A DNA stretch of 64,000 nucleotides from Chondrosia reniformis (Eukaryota > Porifera > Demospongiae > Chondrillida > Chondrillidae): NCBI GenBank assembly GCA_947172415.1, contig OX359190.1, positions 1,860,001 through 1,924,000 on the forward strand, given 5' to 3'. This document shows, piece after piece, positions 19,844 through 30,960 of the stretch. Each line of letters opens with the position of its first letter. Position 1 is the stretch's first letter. A program made the translations under genes and the position numbers. Below the pieces are notes generated by a model that saw only the letters and a list, made by a program, of their open reading frames with translations, was not told where the DNA came from and made no database searches.

Positions 19844-22717
19844 CTAACAAATGAATGGTATGTCGGGCATGTCTTGTGATGTACTTTGTGTGGGGGAGGA
19901 CTTTGAACTCTGTCGGGTAGTTCTAGTTACCTCCGGAGGGGAGGTGTCCCAGGAGGGGGTGTGGTCCTTCTCTTTGGATTTACTCTTCTCAGACTTGACT
20001 GGTTTGTGTTTCTTCTTATCGATCTTCTTTTGTTTCTTCTTTGACGACTTTCCTGCAGTGATACATGTACAACGTCATACAGGGGCTTGGAGTGGAGGGT
20101 GGAGGCTGTATAGGATCTATATGTATACACACTTGTATGTTTAGCTGATCTAGTCTAGTGTACTTTGACTGTGAAGCACACACTAACTTCATTACACAAA
20201 ATTTGATATAAGCTGAGAATAGGTTTAGTAATTATTCTCCTAAAATCAATCCATAACTTAATATAGGAACTGTCATTGGATATACAGTGCAATAAAATGA
20301 TATAGCACTGGTTACACAAGACACATGCTAGGTGCTTCATATGGTACCTTCTTTGTGTAGTGATGATGCAATACTGGCAGCACTCCCTGTGGAGCTGGTC
20401 TCCCAGTTTCCCTTCTTATTCAGAGGAGGAGCTAACGGTTCATGTTCCTTAATACCTAGCACATTTGAAGTGTATAACAGACCATCACATCACAATATTC
20501 CATAAAGTATTAATTTAGTAATTCTAAAGTACGTATGTGCAGAAGTTACACAATTCAGAATGCCAGTGAGTGTTGATCTATAGTATATGTAGCGAACAGT
20601 CCATTGGTCAATAGGTACATTGCTTGCATATATTCTATACACATGTACGTGCATGTTGTATGTGAAGGTCTATTCTGACCAACTGTATGGAGGTAGACAT
20701 TATTACTTTCATTGAGTGAGTCTTCATCTTGAAAAGATGCTCTTCTCTTCCCAAGAGGTGAGAGCTTGGAGGAGGAGCTCAGCAGTCTTGTTCTTATCTC
20801 CTTCCTCTGCTCCTCTGTGTGCTGGGGACACTTGACTGAACGTGTACACAGTCTCTTTGTCCTCTCAGACACAACTCCACAAATTGAGTTCAATGTACTT
20901 CTTTGCTTTTCTGAGGAGAGAGAGAGAGAGAGAGAGGATTAGTAGAGACAAAAATGTCAACAAAACAGAAATGTGCTACACTAAAAATATGGGTGGTATA
21001 AATTTAGTGATAATGGACACATTAAATGTGTCTAGTGTTGTCTATAGTGTTTTAGAGTCCTATAGATCATCATATATATATACCAGTTATATCTCCATAT
21101 ACGTATATGTTCAGTGTTTCTTTAATTTATCTATTAAACTATAGAACTACACAATCCAATTATGTACTTTAAAGTGGAACCTTTAGAGGAGATATTTGGG
21201 ACATATTTTCAAATTTACTATTAAGTATGGAAGGTATACACCCAAAATATGACTTTAAGAATTTTCATCTCATACAAAAGTTCAACTGTATCAATCTCTT
21301 AAATGGTTTACTTTTAGTTTTAGCATAAAACACAATTGGATGGCACTGAAGTTGAAATGCTGACAAACAATTATATTTTTAGACAATCAAAAAGTCCAAA
21401 AAATCAACTATTTCTGATGTAAGGCTATAGCTATAACTGGAAGGAAGTCTTAATTTACTGCACTTACTGACCTTGAGGAAATGTTAGGAAGTTGGCAACC
21501 GTTAGTGGAACAGAAGTCGGCTGAAGGAAACAATTCATTTCACTTATATAGTTATATATCGTATATACGTATGTACTAAGTTATAAAGATATACACTCAC
21601 AATAGGCTATACAAACATACTTTAGTCTTCTCTGTGGTTTGTGTGGGAGGGGGAGGAGGAGGAGGGGGCGGGTCTATCTTGACACTCCTCTTTGGAGTAG
21701 GTGAAGCTGTTCTGTCTTTCTCCCTATCTCTCTCCCTGTCCTTCTTCGGCCTCTTGGAACCTGCAGTTAAGAAGGTCAGCTAGGAATGTATGCAGCCAGT
21801 TGTGTAATTCATAAGTCAGATCTCTAATAGATATAATTATATTTATTTTATATTAAATCTAGTCAACTATTATAATTACTATATTGAAGTGTACTTAAGT
21901 CTAGTAAACTAATACTTTCAAAATAATTATGATTGGCTTTCAAATAGTAATGACTTACACGTATTTACATCTTATAACACCAAATAAATACTATTTTTAG
22001 TCTTCTACAGATTTGTTGAGAATTTATACAGTATCTCCTAAAATTGCAATACATGTATACCGTGTATATTCAATAAAAGTGATTGGTGGATCTCATCAGG
22101 ACTGTACACCAGATATGGCCAATTCCAAAGACATGAAAAATCTAAGATACCATTTTCCTACATGCTATGCCTATTCTGTAAAAGAGCCTATAGGGGAACT
22201 AAACCTGAAGAGAGTTTTGGATAAAGATACAGGAATCTTTAATTTTCTTTCTTCTTTTCCTTTCTTTCATCTTCTTCTCCACTGGCTGTTTCTGGGAATT
22301 CCACCCTTCATCAGTGATCCTGGGAGTCTTTGTCTTTTTCTTTACCTTGATCTTCTGTGAATCCTTGGCATGACATGACATCCACTACTGGTGTTACAAT
22401 TTATTTAAAATCTTTGATTTATCCTTCTTGCTATTATGTGTGTGTGCAGTCTACTCCAGTGTTACCTTTCTTGTCCGGCACATACTCCTCCCCTTCAGAG
22501 TCACTTCCCCCACTCTCAGAATCGAGTATCCGCTGAGGTCTCTTGCTGGCCAGTCTGTTGCGACCAAGTCCCATGCACTTCTCAAGATGAGGAGCAAACT
22601 TTGGTACTCCGATGGTCACACTGCACTTTGGACATCTGCAGGTCAGGTTGGGCTTTTTGAGATCCTGTTTAGTGTTACCAAATACATCCACATCATCAGC
22701 TGCAGAAAGCACTATGT
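19844..22717 (-). pseudogene. ATXN7L3: ATXN7L3-like SAGA subunit, copy 1, lacking its first exon
   Basis: Minus-strand exons 22466-22717, 21621-21760, 21472-21520, 20680-20910, 20348-20455 and 19844-20052 join in frame to a TAG. The first carries the SGF11-type zinc finger (CRCPKC, then HLEKC) after VFGNTKQDLKKPN. The next is basic and has a run of nine prolines. Exon 20680-20910 is the SCA7 domain (CGVVSERTKRLCTRS, CPQHTEEQRKEI). The last is lysine-rich. In animals ATXN7L3 is the nucleosome-contacting subunit of the SAGA histone H2B deubiquitinase module. The start exon found in copies 2 and 3 (MVFTNVDELF) is absent: the sequence breaks at about 23030. All remaining exons are open, so loss is recent or an unseen start is used. 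Tail-to-tail with the elongase. Confidence 0.83.
22011..22380 (-). repeat. Copy-1-specific insertion in ATXN7L3 intron
   Basis: This segment is missing from the matching introns of the other two ATXN7L3 copies. It carries the reverse-strand KTKTPRITDEGWNSQKQ fragment and the CCTATAGG-type end shared with 1-45, 1010-1056 and 2025-2195. It is therefore another member of that dispersed repeat. Boundaries are approximate. Confidence 0.5.
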
Positions 22718-22821
22718 CTGCAAGGAGTGGGTGGATCAAAGGATCTACTTGTACGTACAACATAACATTCATACCCAATCTAGTGTTACATACCATAAAT
22801 CTAGTGTTCAATATATACAAC

Positions 22822-23062
22822 GATTAGCCTTATCATATAATCACTGTCTTGTTTTAAAACATTTTGCAGATGTATTAGTGAACACTGCCATTCCTAACTT
22901 CTAACATAATTTTTGTAAATGGTTTTTATTTACTTGCTATTATTATCATTATGATTATATATGCAGCCATTTATCAGATTAGGAATTCGTTTTAACTCTT
23001 CGGAGACATTGTCTTGTCATAATGTCAAATTTCAAAAGCTTATTAAATATTAGAAAATCATT
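22822..23062. mobile_element. Half-hairpin MITE and duplication junction
   Basis: 22822-22937 matches one arm of the palindromic element at 30585-30960 (TTGCAGATGTATTAGTGAAC and flanks). About 90 bp further, sequence that follows ATXN7L3 exon 2 in the other copies (CAGCCATTTATCAGATTAGG) runs to about 23030 and then switches to kelch-Death intron 1 (from TACGTATGAGCCATGCATGC, 23060). Compared with the copy 2/3 junction (37.58-41.03 kb), about 3.4 kb is gone. Confidence 0.7.
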
Positions 23063-24894
23063 ACGTATGAGCCATGCATGCACGTTAATACAAGATTTAC
23101 GTTAAGAATATTTAGACAAGAAGATTTACGGCACTTACAGACCTCAAAGTGTTCTTACAATAAGCTGCTACAGAACTTGCTCCTTCCATGTCATTCAGTT
23201 CCTCCAAACAGTGAATATTATCTTTTCTTTCTTGTCTCTAATTAGGTATTTCAAAGTGACCTCCTGACAGCTGGAGGAGGTCACGTCCTCAAACCAACTA
23301 ATATACCGGAAATGCCTATTGGAACCAGTAATGGCAAAGCTGTTGTCATCAATCAAAGAGTATTTGTCTGCGTTCAGAGTGGAGACCAGAGAGTTCAGAT
23401 TTACGATGTTAAAACCAATAAATGGTCAACACTACCTCCATCTCCGTATTCTCACAGTGGAGCCACCATCATAAATGATCAGTTAACTCTGATAGGAGGT
23501 AGAGAAACTCGTTACACTCCTACAAGTGTAGACACTTATGGCACAAACAAACTAGTGACATGGACAGGTGAAGAATGGTTAGAGCTATATCCTCCAATGC
23601 ACACTGCCCGATACAGTCCAGATGTTCTTGCAATTGGAGACTTAGTAATTGTGTCTGGAGGAAGAGGAGCAGATCGCAGAGAAGTAGACACAATTGAATT
23701 CCTGGATATTAAGACTAAAAAGTGGATCCAGTTGTATCTGAAACTTCCTTGATCATTATCAGGACACCACATGGCATTGTGTGGTGAATACATTTACATC
23801 TACTACTGGGATGGACATTTTTGGAGAATGAATAAGAAGAATTTTATGGCTTCACTTACCAATAATGATGTACATCACTGGGAAGAGCTCGAGAATGCAC
23901 CAGTTGGCAGTTCACTTTTACAAAACAGCACCCTACCAGTCCTAGTAGGTCCAAAAGGAATCTTCATTTTCGAGAAGAAGAAGTGGACACAAATTAGTGA
24001 AGAAACGTCTTATTACAACACTTGTATGGTTTCTCTCAACGGTACTACGTTTCTCACCATTGGAGGAGAATATAAGACAAGAGCTGTACAGTACGATATT
24101 GTAGTTAAGGTTAGTAACTTATTTAATTACAAAACATTACATTTAAGTATTAAAATTCTTGTTAATATTAGTTGCGCGCTTCGCGTGCACTTTCTCCTTC
24201 AAATAGAAACATTAGGTTTTATTTCCTTCGTTAGAGTCATCTAACTTGTGCGCTCAGTGTACACGAAGCGTGTTTCAATGTTAACAAGACTTGTATAGCT
24301 TTATTGTTCTCGTACGAGTGTGTCCTACGAGCGCTCTCACGAGTTTAAGTGTTAACTTGATTCCACTAACGAAGACTGTTAAGTCTTCTTGCTCTTAGCA
24401 TTTGAAGGAGAGTGTGTACGTTTTATAAATGTGCCAAATTTTAAAACAGTTTCTTGTCGCGCTACACATGTAATTTAAGAGAAAGTAGTTTTATAGAAGT
24501 GCTAAGTTGTAAATCGGCATTTAGACCTACACATGGAATTAATTTAACGTCCTGTGCACGTTCGTGTGATTAGGTATAACTATGCAGTAGTGTTGGTTGT
24601 AGACACAATTAATAAACTACTTCCCAAACGGTAAATTGCTACAAAGTTTATTTGGTAGTCTAAAGTCGGCCATTTTATTAAGTGAAAAATAGTCGTCAGC
24701 GTCTTAGGCAGATATTATTACTCGTATTAAAAAGATGTTGCTTTCTTAAATTATATAGGTAAATAAAGGCAAATAGATTTGTCAGTTGTCATAGAACCAT
24801 AACTTTGAATGGTTTGAATACTTTTTTTTTATAAAATGCTATTCCAAAGCTGTAGTGTACGTAGGTGTATAAGAGTATTAACATGTATTCTTAG

Positions 24895-25125
24895 GAGGAA
24901 GACACTAACTTGAAGGAGGGAGACGCTAGCTTGAAGGAGGGAGACGCTAGCTTGAAGGAGGGAGACAGTAGCTTGAAGGAGGGAGACACTAGCTTGAAGG
25001 AGGGAGACACTAGCTTGAAGGAGGAAGACACTAGCTTGAAGGAGGGAGACAGTAGCTTGAAGGAGGGAGACAGTAGCTTGAAGTATGGAGACGCTAGCTT
25101 GAAGGATGAATTTATCATTTTCAAG
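24895..25125 (+). repeat. Heptad exon of copy 2, 11 units
   Basis: Same 21-bp coding repeat as in copy 1 but half the length (231 nt). Acceptor TTCTTAG and donor AAG/GTAGGT are intact. Confidence 0.9.
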
Positions 25126-26156
25126 GTAGGTTTGTTGAAAGTTTATTTAGATATTTTTTCAACTGATATATTGTCATGTTGCAGGAGAAGGAAATGAAGG
25201 AGAAGCAGACATTGATTGATCAAGTAGAGCGATTGAAGCAATCTGAAAGAGAGTATGAACTAAAGGTCCAAGAACTAATGAAGAGAAACACTCAGTTGAA
25301 GGTACGGTATCCTACTGTAGCACCTCCCACACCTCTGCTGATTTAACCTGGCTGAATGTATTAACACTGCCTGCACACAACATCACTAGTTATCCACCAG
25401 TTTACACCTAATAGAGTAAGGATTACTTCTGTAACTGCTTCCAACTTATCTATCTTGATGGTTCGTCTTTTGACTTTTTGGACATCTAAAGACGCAGTTT
25501 GGTAAATATTTTGTTGACAAAAGGATTACCAAACTGTTATTAGATGTCAAAAGATGAACCATCCAAAAGATACAGTACATATGGGACATATACAGACACA
25601 TTGTTAAATAGAAAGGACATAGATAGGTCAATTGAAGTCTCATCCTGACTGGTGAAAGTACATTGTGCACTAGAGAGCCGATAGTGCACTGACATTACAG
25701 ATTATTTACTAATTTAATGAGTTCCACCTCTTGACTTTGCATAATAGGAATCTACAGCAAGTTAACACATCTCATGTATGTACGTAGATGTGTTTGTATG
25801 TTACCACTGCTAGTCTGTTGGGAATGCCTAATTTCCAATATATATTCAGTATCTTAAGATCTGGTGCTTAATGTGTCCACCTTTTTAATGTACTTTCTAT
25901 GATGCAATTTTGAATTAACTGTGTAGTTTAATTCTCTTTTACAAAAGTATTTGAAATTTGTTGAAAGCTTTCTACAAATGCTACATTTCACTTCCATTGA
26001 TATATGCTCTGTTGTGTGTATATACAGACGGAAGTAGCTGATTTAAGCAGCAAAGGAACAGAGACACAACAGAAAATCATTGGACCTCTTGAGGTATGAA
26101 GACACTGGAGAGGATTTATAATGTGTTATTTGACTTACAGGCTCTTAATACTGTAG

Positions 26157-26664
26157 GAGAAGATAGCTGAACTGACTAGAGAACTGAGAGACACTCAGAA
26201 AGACAATCTACACCTGAAAGAACGTAATACAGATTTAACGGAGTCCAATAGCCAGTCTACTGTGAGTGTCACTATTGACATGTAATGAATATGGTCTTTG
26301 ATCAACCCTTTTTGATGTAGGAGAAGATGGATGAACTGACTAGAGAACTGAGAGACACTCAGAAAGACAATCTACACCTGAAAGAACGTAATACAGATTT
26401 AACGGAGTCCAATAGCCAGTCTACTGTGAGTGTCACTATTGACATGTAATGAATATGGTCTTTGATCAACCCTTTTTGATGTAGGAGAAGATGGATGAAC
26501 TAACTAGAGAACTGAGAGACACTCAGAAAGACAATCTACACCTGAAAGAACGTAATGCAGATTTGAAGGAGTCCAACATTGACTTAAAGGAATCTAACAT
26601 TGAATTAAAGGAATCCATTTCAGAATTGAAGAAAACACATTCGGATTTAAGCAGCCAGACTACT
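26157..26664 (+). repeat. 164-bp exon-intron repeat in copy 2
   Basis: Exons start at 26157, 26321 and 26485 with identical spacing. The last is extended to 180 nt by extra ESNIDLK/ESNIELK heptads. Confidence 0.9.
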
Positions 26665-27470
26665 GTAAGTATCACTTTGTTGACATGTTATCCATACATG
26701 TTACATATAGTTACTTATCCAATCTTCTTATTGTAGGAGAAGATGGATGAACTGACTAGAGAACTGAGAGACACTCAAAGGAATGTAGACAAACTAGAAT
26801 GTTCCAAAGTACACCTGGAAGAGCGTATCAATGACTTTAAGAAAACTAATTCTCTTCTGGAAGAAGGCAACTCTGAATTGAAGGTAATCCATCATACAGT
26901 ATATATTCATACTTATTACCGTCACTTATCTCTATATACATACATACATACAAAAAATTCTACATTAATTGTTAATTAATTAATTAATTAATTACATGTT
27001 GTGATTTGTGTAAATGTAAGTTTTTAATTAATTGTTCACATTTACTGTATTTAAAAATATGTAAAATCCATTTATAATAATGTACGTACTTGTATATTAT
27101 GAATCATTTATCTCATGTTTATAATAGTCTCACTACACAAAGTATCTATTTGTAAAGTAACAAGGAGTTCGAGTTTAAAAAACTCGTGGGGCGCCAGGCG
27201 CCCCTAAGTAAACTCGAACTACTTGCTTCTCATAGATATCCGGTTAACCGATTTCCGATCGACTCTTGCTGGCCGTCAATTTTTCAAGGCCATATCTCGT
27301 AGAAAACGTTTTTACGCAAGCTTTACGTTACATAGTATTAGTAAGGGTGGTTTTTAAGTCCATTTCGTTCGTTCACTGTTCCACGCTAAGGAAGAGAAAG
27401 CTAATTTTAAGCTAGAAAACGAAAGCTAGCCGAACGTCCGCCATTTTTTGACAGATATATATATATATAT

Positions 27471-28366
27471 ACTACACAGTGCAAGTTACAAAAATTTACA
27501 TGGATGCAAGTGACTCCCAAGATAATCACACTGAGGTATATAATATAATACGGATGCAAATGACTCCCAAAATAATCACAATCAGGTATATTAAACGCTA
27601 CAAGACTTTAGCCACACTGAAATTCTCAACTGCTGCATACAGAGTAGTAGTCTCTACAGATCATATAAGGTTAAACGCATGGCCTTCCAATTACCTTTTC
27701 ACACCTTAGTATAGACTGAAGATGATGCATCTGCATGCCATTATCAGCAAAAATTCCAGTCTCAGGCAGGGGGTCTCAGCCAATAATCACCGCAGATTTG
27801 ACTTGCCTTGAGTGTGAGCTAGGAGTACTGTTGGTTGCTTGCATGCATTCACATAAACAACAGGGTGAGAGACAATTTGGTAACTTGCACACAAGGGACA
27901 TTGTTCATGAAATAAATTAAAGGCCCCAGCCTTTATGTCCCTTGTGTGCAAGTTACCAAATTGTCTCTGCACCCTGTTGTTTATGTGAATGCATGCAAGC
28001 AACCAACAGTACTCCTAGCTCACACTCAAGGCAAGTCAAATCTGCGGTGATTATTGGCTGAGACCCCCTGCCTGAGACTGGAATGTTTGCTGATAATGGC
28101 ATGCAGATGCATCATCTTCAGTCTATACTAAGGTGTGAAAAGGTAATTGGAAGGCCATGCGTTTAACCTTATATGATCTGTAGAGACTACTACTCTGTAT
28201 GCAGCAGTTGAGAATTTCAGTGTGGCTAAAGTCTTGTAGCGTTTAATATACCTGATTGTGATTATTTTGGGAGTCATTTGCATCCGTATTATATTATATA
28301 CCTCAGTGTGATTATCTTGGGAGTCACTTGCATCCATGTAAATTTTTGTAACTTGCACTGTGTAGT
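27471..28366. repeat. 896-bp near-perfect palindrome
   Basis: The left arm 27471-27900 is the reverse complement of about 27936-28366, with only a mismatch near 27750 and a 1-nt indel near 27867 noticed; the loop is about 35 bp. The arms encode the same 76-codon frame on opposite strands, which follows from symmetry and is not evidence of a gene. Both outer ends are ACTACACAGT/ACTGTGTAGT inside a TA-rich target. A recent fold-back element or an inverted duplication formed at replication would both fit. Confidence 0.9.
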
Positions 28367-29392
28367 ACTTGATTGTATTTAAACATGCTTAATATAGCAC
28401 TCCTTATTCCTACACATGGACAATTAATATATATATATATATATGAATGTGTACATGAATTTACTTGCACTGTATATAGAGTGGAATCTCATTATAGTGA
28501 AACTCATTATCTCAACTCATCTCAACTCAACTCATGAGCTTGCACGCACGCATATTTATCCAAATCCACCCCTACGTATCCAATTACACTCCTGCACACG
28601 TACACACATGGATAAGTAATAGAAAACATAAGAAGAGATGACGGAGCTTAAAGTACCACAGTTTTACTATGGTCGTCTAAACGAATTTCTTTTATTTCTT
28701 TACATCAATATATATAGCAACACTTTTGGCTTAAACTTAGCATGAACGTATACAAATACGCTTTATCTAACCTTCGCTACAACTCTCTTATTCGGTAGCT
28801 CCTTCTCGTAGGAGAGCGTCGACTTGTCATAGCCGTTCTCGAAAGGATGATCTTCTTTAGCAACGAGGCGGTGACGTTTTCGCAACGTCACAAGATTCTC
28901 AAAATGTGTGTACCGAGCGACATACGAAGGTGTTGGTGACGCAATAGAAGAACATCACAATACATCACCAGCTTGCGCAATCGTAACTTTGAATTCTTCA
29001 TTATATCTTGATTATTTTGCTCATTTAATTAAGCAAAACTTCGCCAGACATTTCTTATACACATGTACCATGATATATGTTGATTTCACAGTTATATGAC
29101 AAATTGATAATTTTTATTAATATAACACATTGTTTCAATATAAATTTCCCATATGTTTTCTATAGTCCTATGGCCTTTTATATGCAGACTTTGTCCTCTG
29201 TTTTCTAACAAACGGAGGCCTAAATCAAAAATCCCTTAATTTAAAATGAGTTTTATACCCTAAACTTTATGATGATATGCCCATTTTGTTTTTAGGTTCT
29301 TTCTTGGAGCCATATGAATTAATTAATTATATTATATTATTTATTTATTTATATTATATATATATATTATATTAGATTACCTTAGTATATTG
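28367..29392. other. Unassigned part of the nested insertion
   Basis: About 1 kb between the palindrome and the resumed hairpin element, absent from copies 3 and 4. It has AT-rich runs (28425-28444, 29335-29375), a repeat of CTCAACTCAT (28508-28540) and no convincing coding region. The open frame at 28908-29099 has no family resemblance that I can see. Confidence 0.5.
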
Positions 29393-30219
29393 TAACTTGC
29401 ACTGTATATACAAGACTACGAACAGGAAGCCATACGTTAACATAATTTCTGAAAACAATATAGGGGCGCCTGTGGCGCCCCAAAAATTGTTTAGTTTATG
29501 CATATTTCGTGTATTGTGTAAATGTAAGTTTTAATTGTTCTATCCATTGTTAATTTTATGGCATGTTTATCTAAAATAATAGCACTGTGTATATATGTGT
29601 ACATTACATACAGTCGACTCCTGATATAACGAACACCAAAATCCCAGCATAAATGTTCTTTATAAAAGAAGTTCTTTATAACCAAATGTACTTTATTTGT
29701 ATATAACTATACAAATAAACTACTCATCAGTGCAGTATGAATACAGTAGAATGCTTACAAAATTAAAATTACGTAAAATAGTATATTAATGGTACTCAGG
29801 GTGGACTTTTCAACTGAAAATTCGTCACAAATACCCTTCTCCTTCCTCCCTTTATCCACTTCGTCCAGTAACTTCGGTTTAAGAACGATGAATACAGCCG
29901 TTTTTGGCTTCACACATACATAATCATAAGTTAACACGTTCGTTATAATAGAAGTTTGTTTAGGGTTGTTTGTTATCAGAGAGTACGGTAGTACTCTCTA
30001 AGTAGGAATGGCCGGAAAAAAAAATGGCCGCCCTATCCAATGTATTAGCAATCAACACCTCATAAATCGCCAACGAAGCGATTTTCGGTTATATTCGGTT
30101 ATTTGCAGCGATTAATGCACGCTTTCCTAAATGCCAAAACATGTTTCGACGCTCTACACGCTCTATAGCGTTCAAAAAGCGGCTAACTAGGAATAGACCC
30201 ACTTCCAAAATTCATTTTT

Positions 30220-30290
30220 TCTTCTTCTTCTTCTTCTTCTTCTTCTTCTTCTTCTTCTTCTTCTTCTTCTTCTTCTTCTTCTTCTTCTTT
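30220..30290. repeat. (CTT)n microsatellite
   Basis: About 23 uninterrupted CTT triplets inside the nested insertion. Purine/pyrimidine asymmetric. Confidence 0.97.
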
Positions 30291-30584
30291 TATTGAATAG
30301 ACTAGCGCTAATATGCGAACTTATGCGGGCACGTACTAGTTATAAATCGTCATAAATATTTCGGAACTAGGGAATGGACAGCCCTAAATCTGAATGCGCT
30401 CTACAATAAGCATGTTAATTGTGAAGAGCGAAAATTGTGGTCTTCTCGGACGCCATTTTTTAATTAAGAGATCATGGTTTTCGGCATATTTCTCTTGTCT
30501 AAGACGTTATTTTGAGATCTTCGCCAAGAAAACTTTCAAATCAATTTAAAACTAGTAATATTAAGAGGAAAAAAGGGGGAATAC

Positions 30585-30960
30585 AAGTAAATAAAAAACA
30601 TTTACAAAAATGATGTTAGAAGTAGGAATGGTAGTGTTCACTAATACATCTGCAAAAAGTATCGAAACAAGACACTGATTATATGATAAGGCTAATCATA
30701 CAGAAGTTGCATATATACTGAAATTTAAGTAAATTAACCATACACTTCTGTGTTTGGGCGCACCATTCCTACTTAAGGTTAGTGCGCCCAAACACAGAAG
30801 TGTATGGTTAATTTACTTAAATTTCAGTATATATGCAACTTCTGTATGATTAGCCTTATCATATAATCAGTGTCTTGTTTCGATACTTTTTGCAGATGTA
30901 TTAGTGAACACTACCATTCCTACTTCTAACATCATTTTTGTAAATGTTTTTTATTTACTT
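30585..30960. mobile_element. 376-bp palindromic element
   Basis: Arms 30585-30763 and 30782-30960 (179 nt each) are reverse complements around an 18-nt loop. The inner ends carry GGGCGCAC/GTGCGCCC. A relative with shorter surviving arms is at 48565-48800, and a single arm is at 22822-22937. There is no coding capacity; it would form a long hairpin RNA if transcribed with the intron. Confidence 0.85.

Larger units (their letters stand above)
27161..29481 (+). mobile_element. GC-hairpin element split by nested insertions
   Basis: 27161-27470 matches the first about 310 bp of the element at 9597-9998, and about 29393-29481 matches its last 90 bp. The intervening 1.9 kb interrupts its internal TA run and includes the 27471-28366 palindrome. 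The empty site is in copy 3 near 45808 (AAAGTAAAAATTG); the filled site has two extra A residues, the same signature as at 9597. Confidence 0.75.

Noticed and set aside
27479..28358. Two identical 76-residue proteins on opposite strands
   Set aside because: They are mirror images of the palindrome arms; symmetry explains both frames and there is no other coding evidence.
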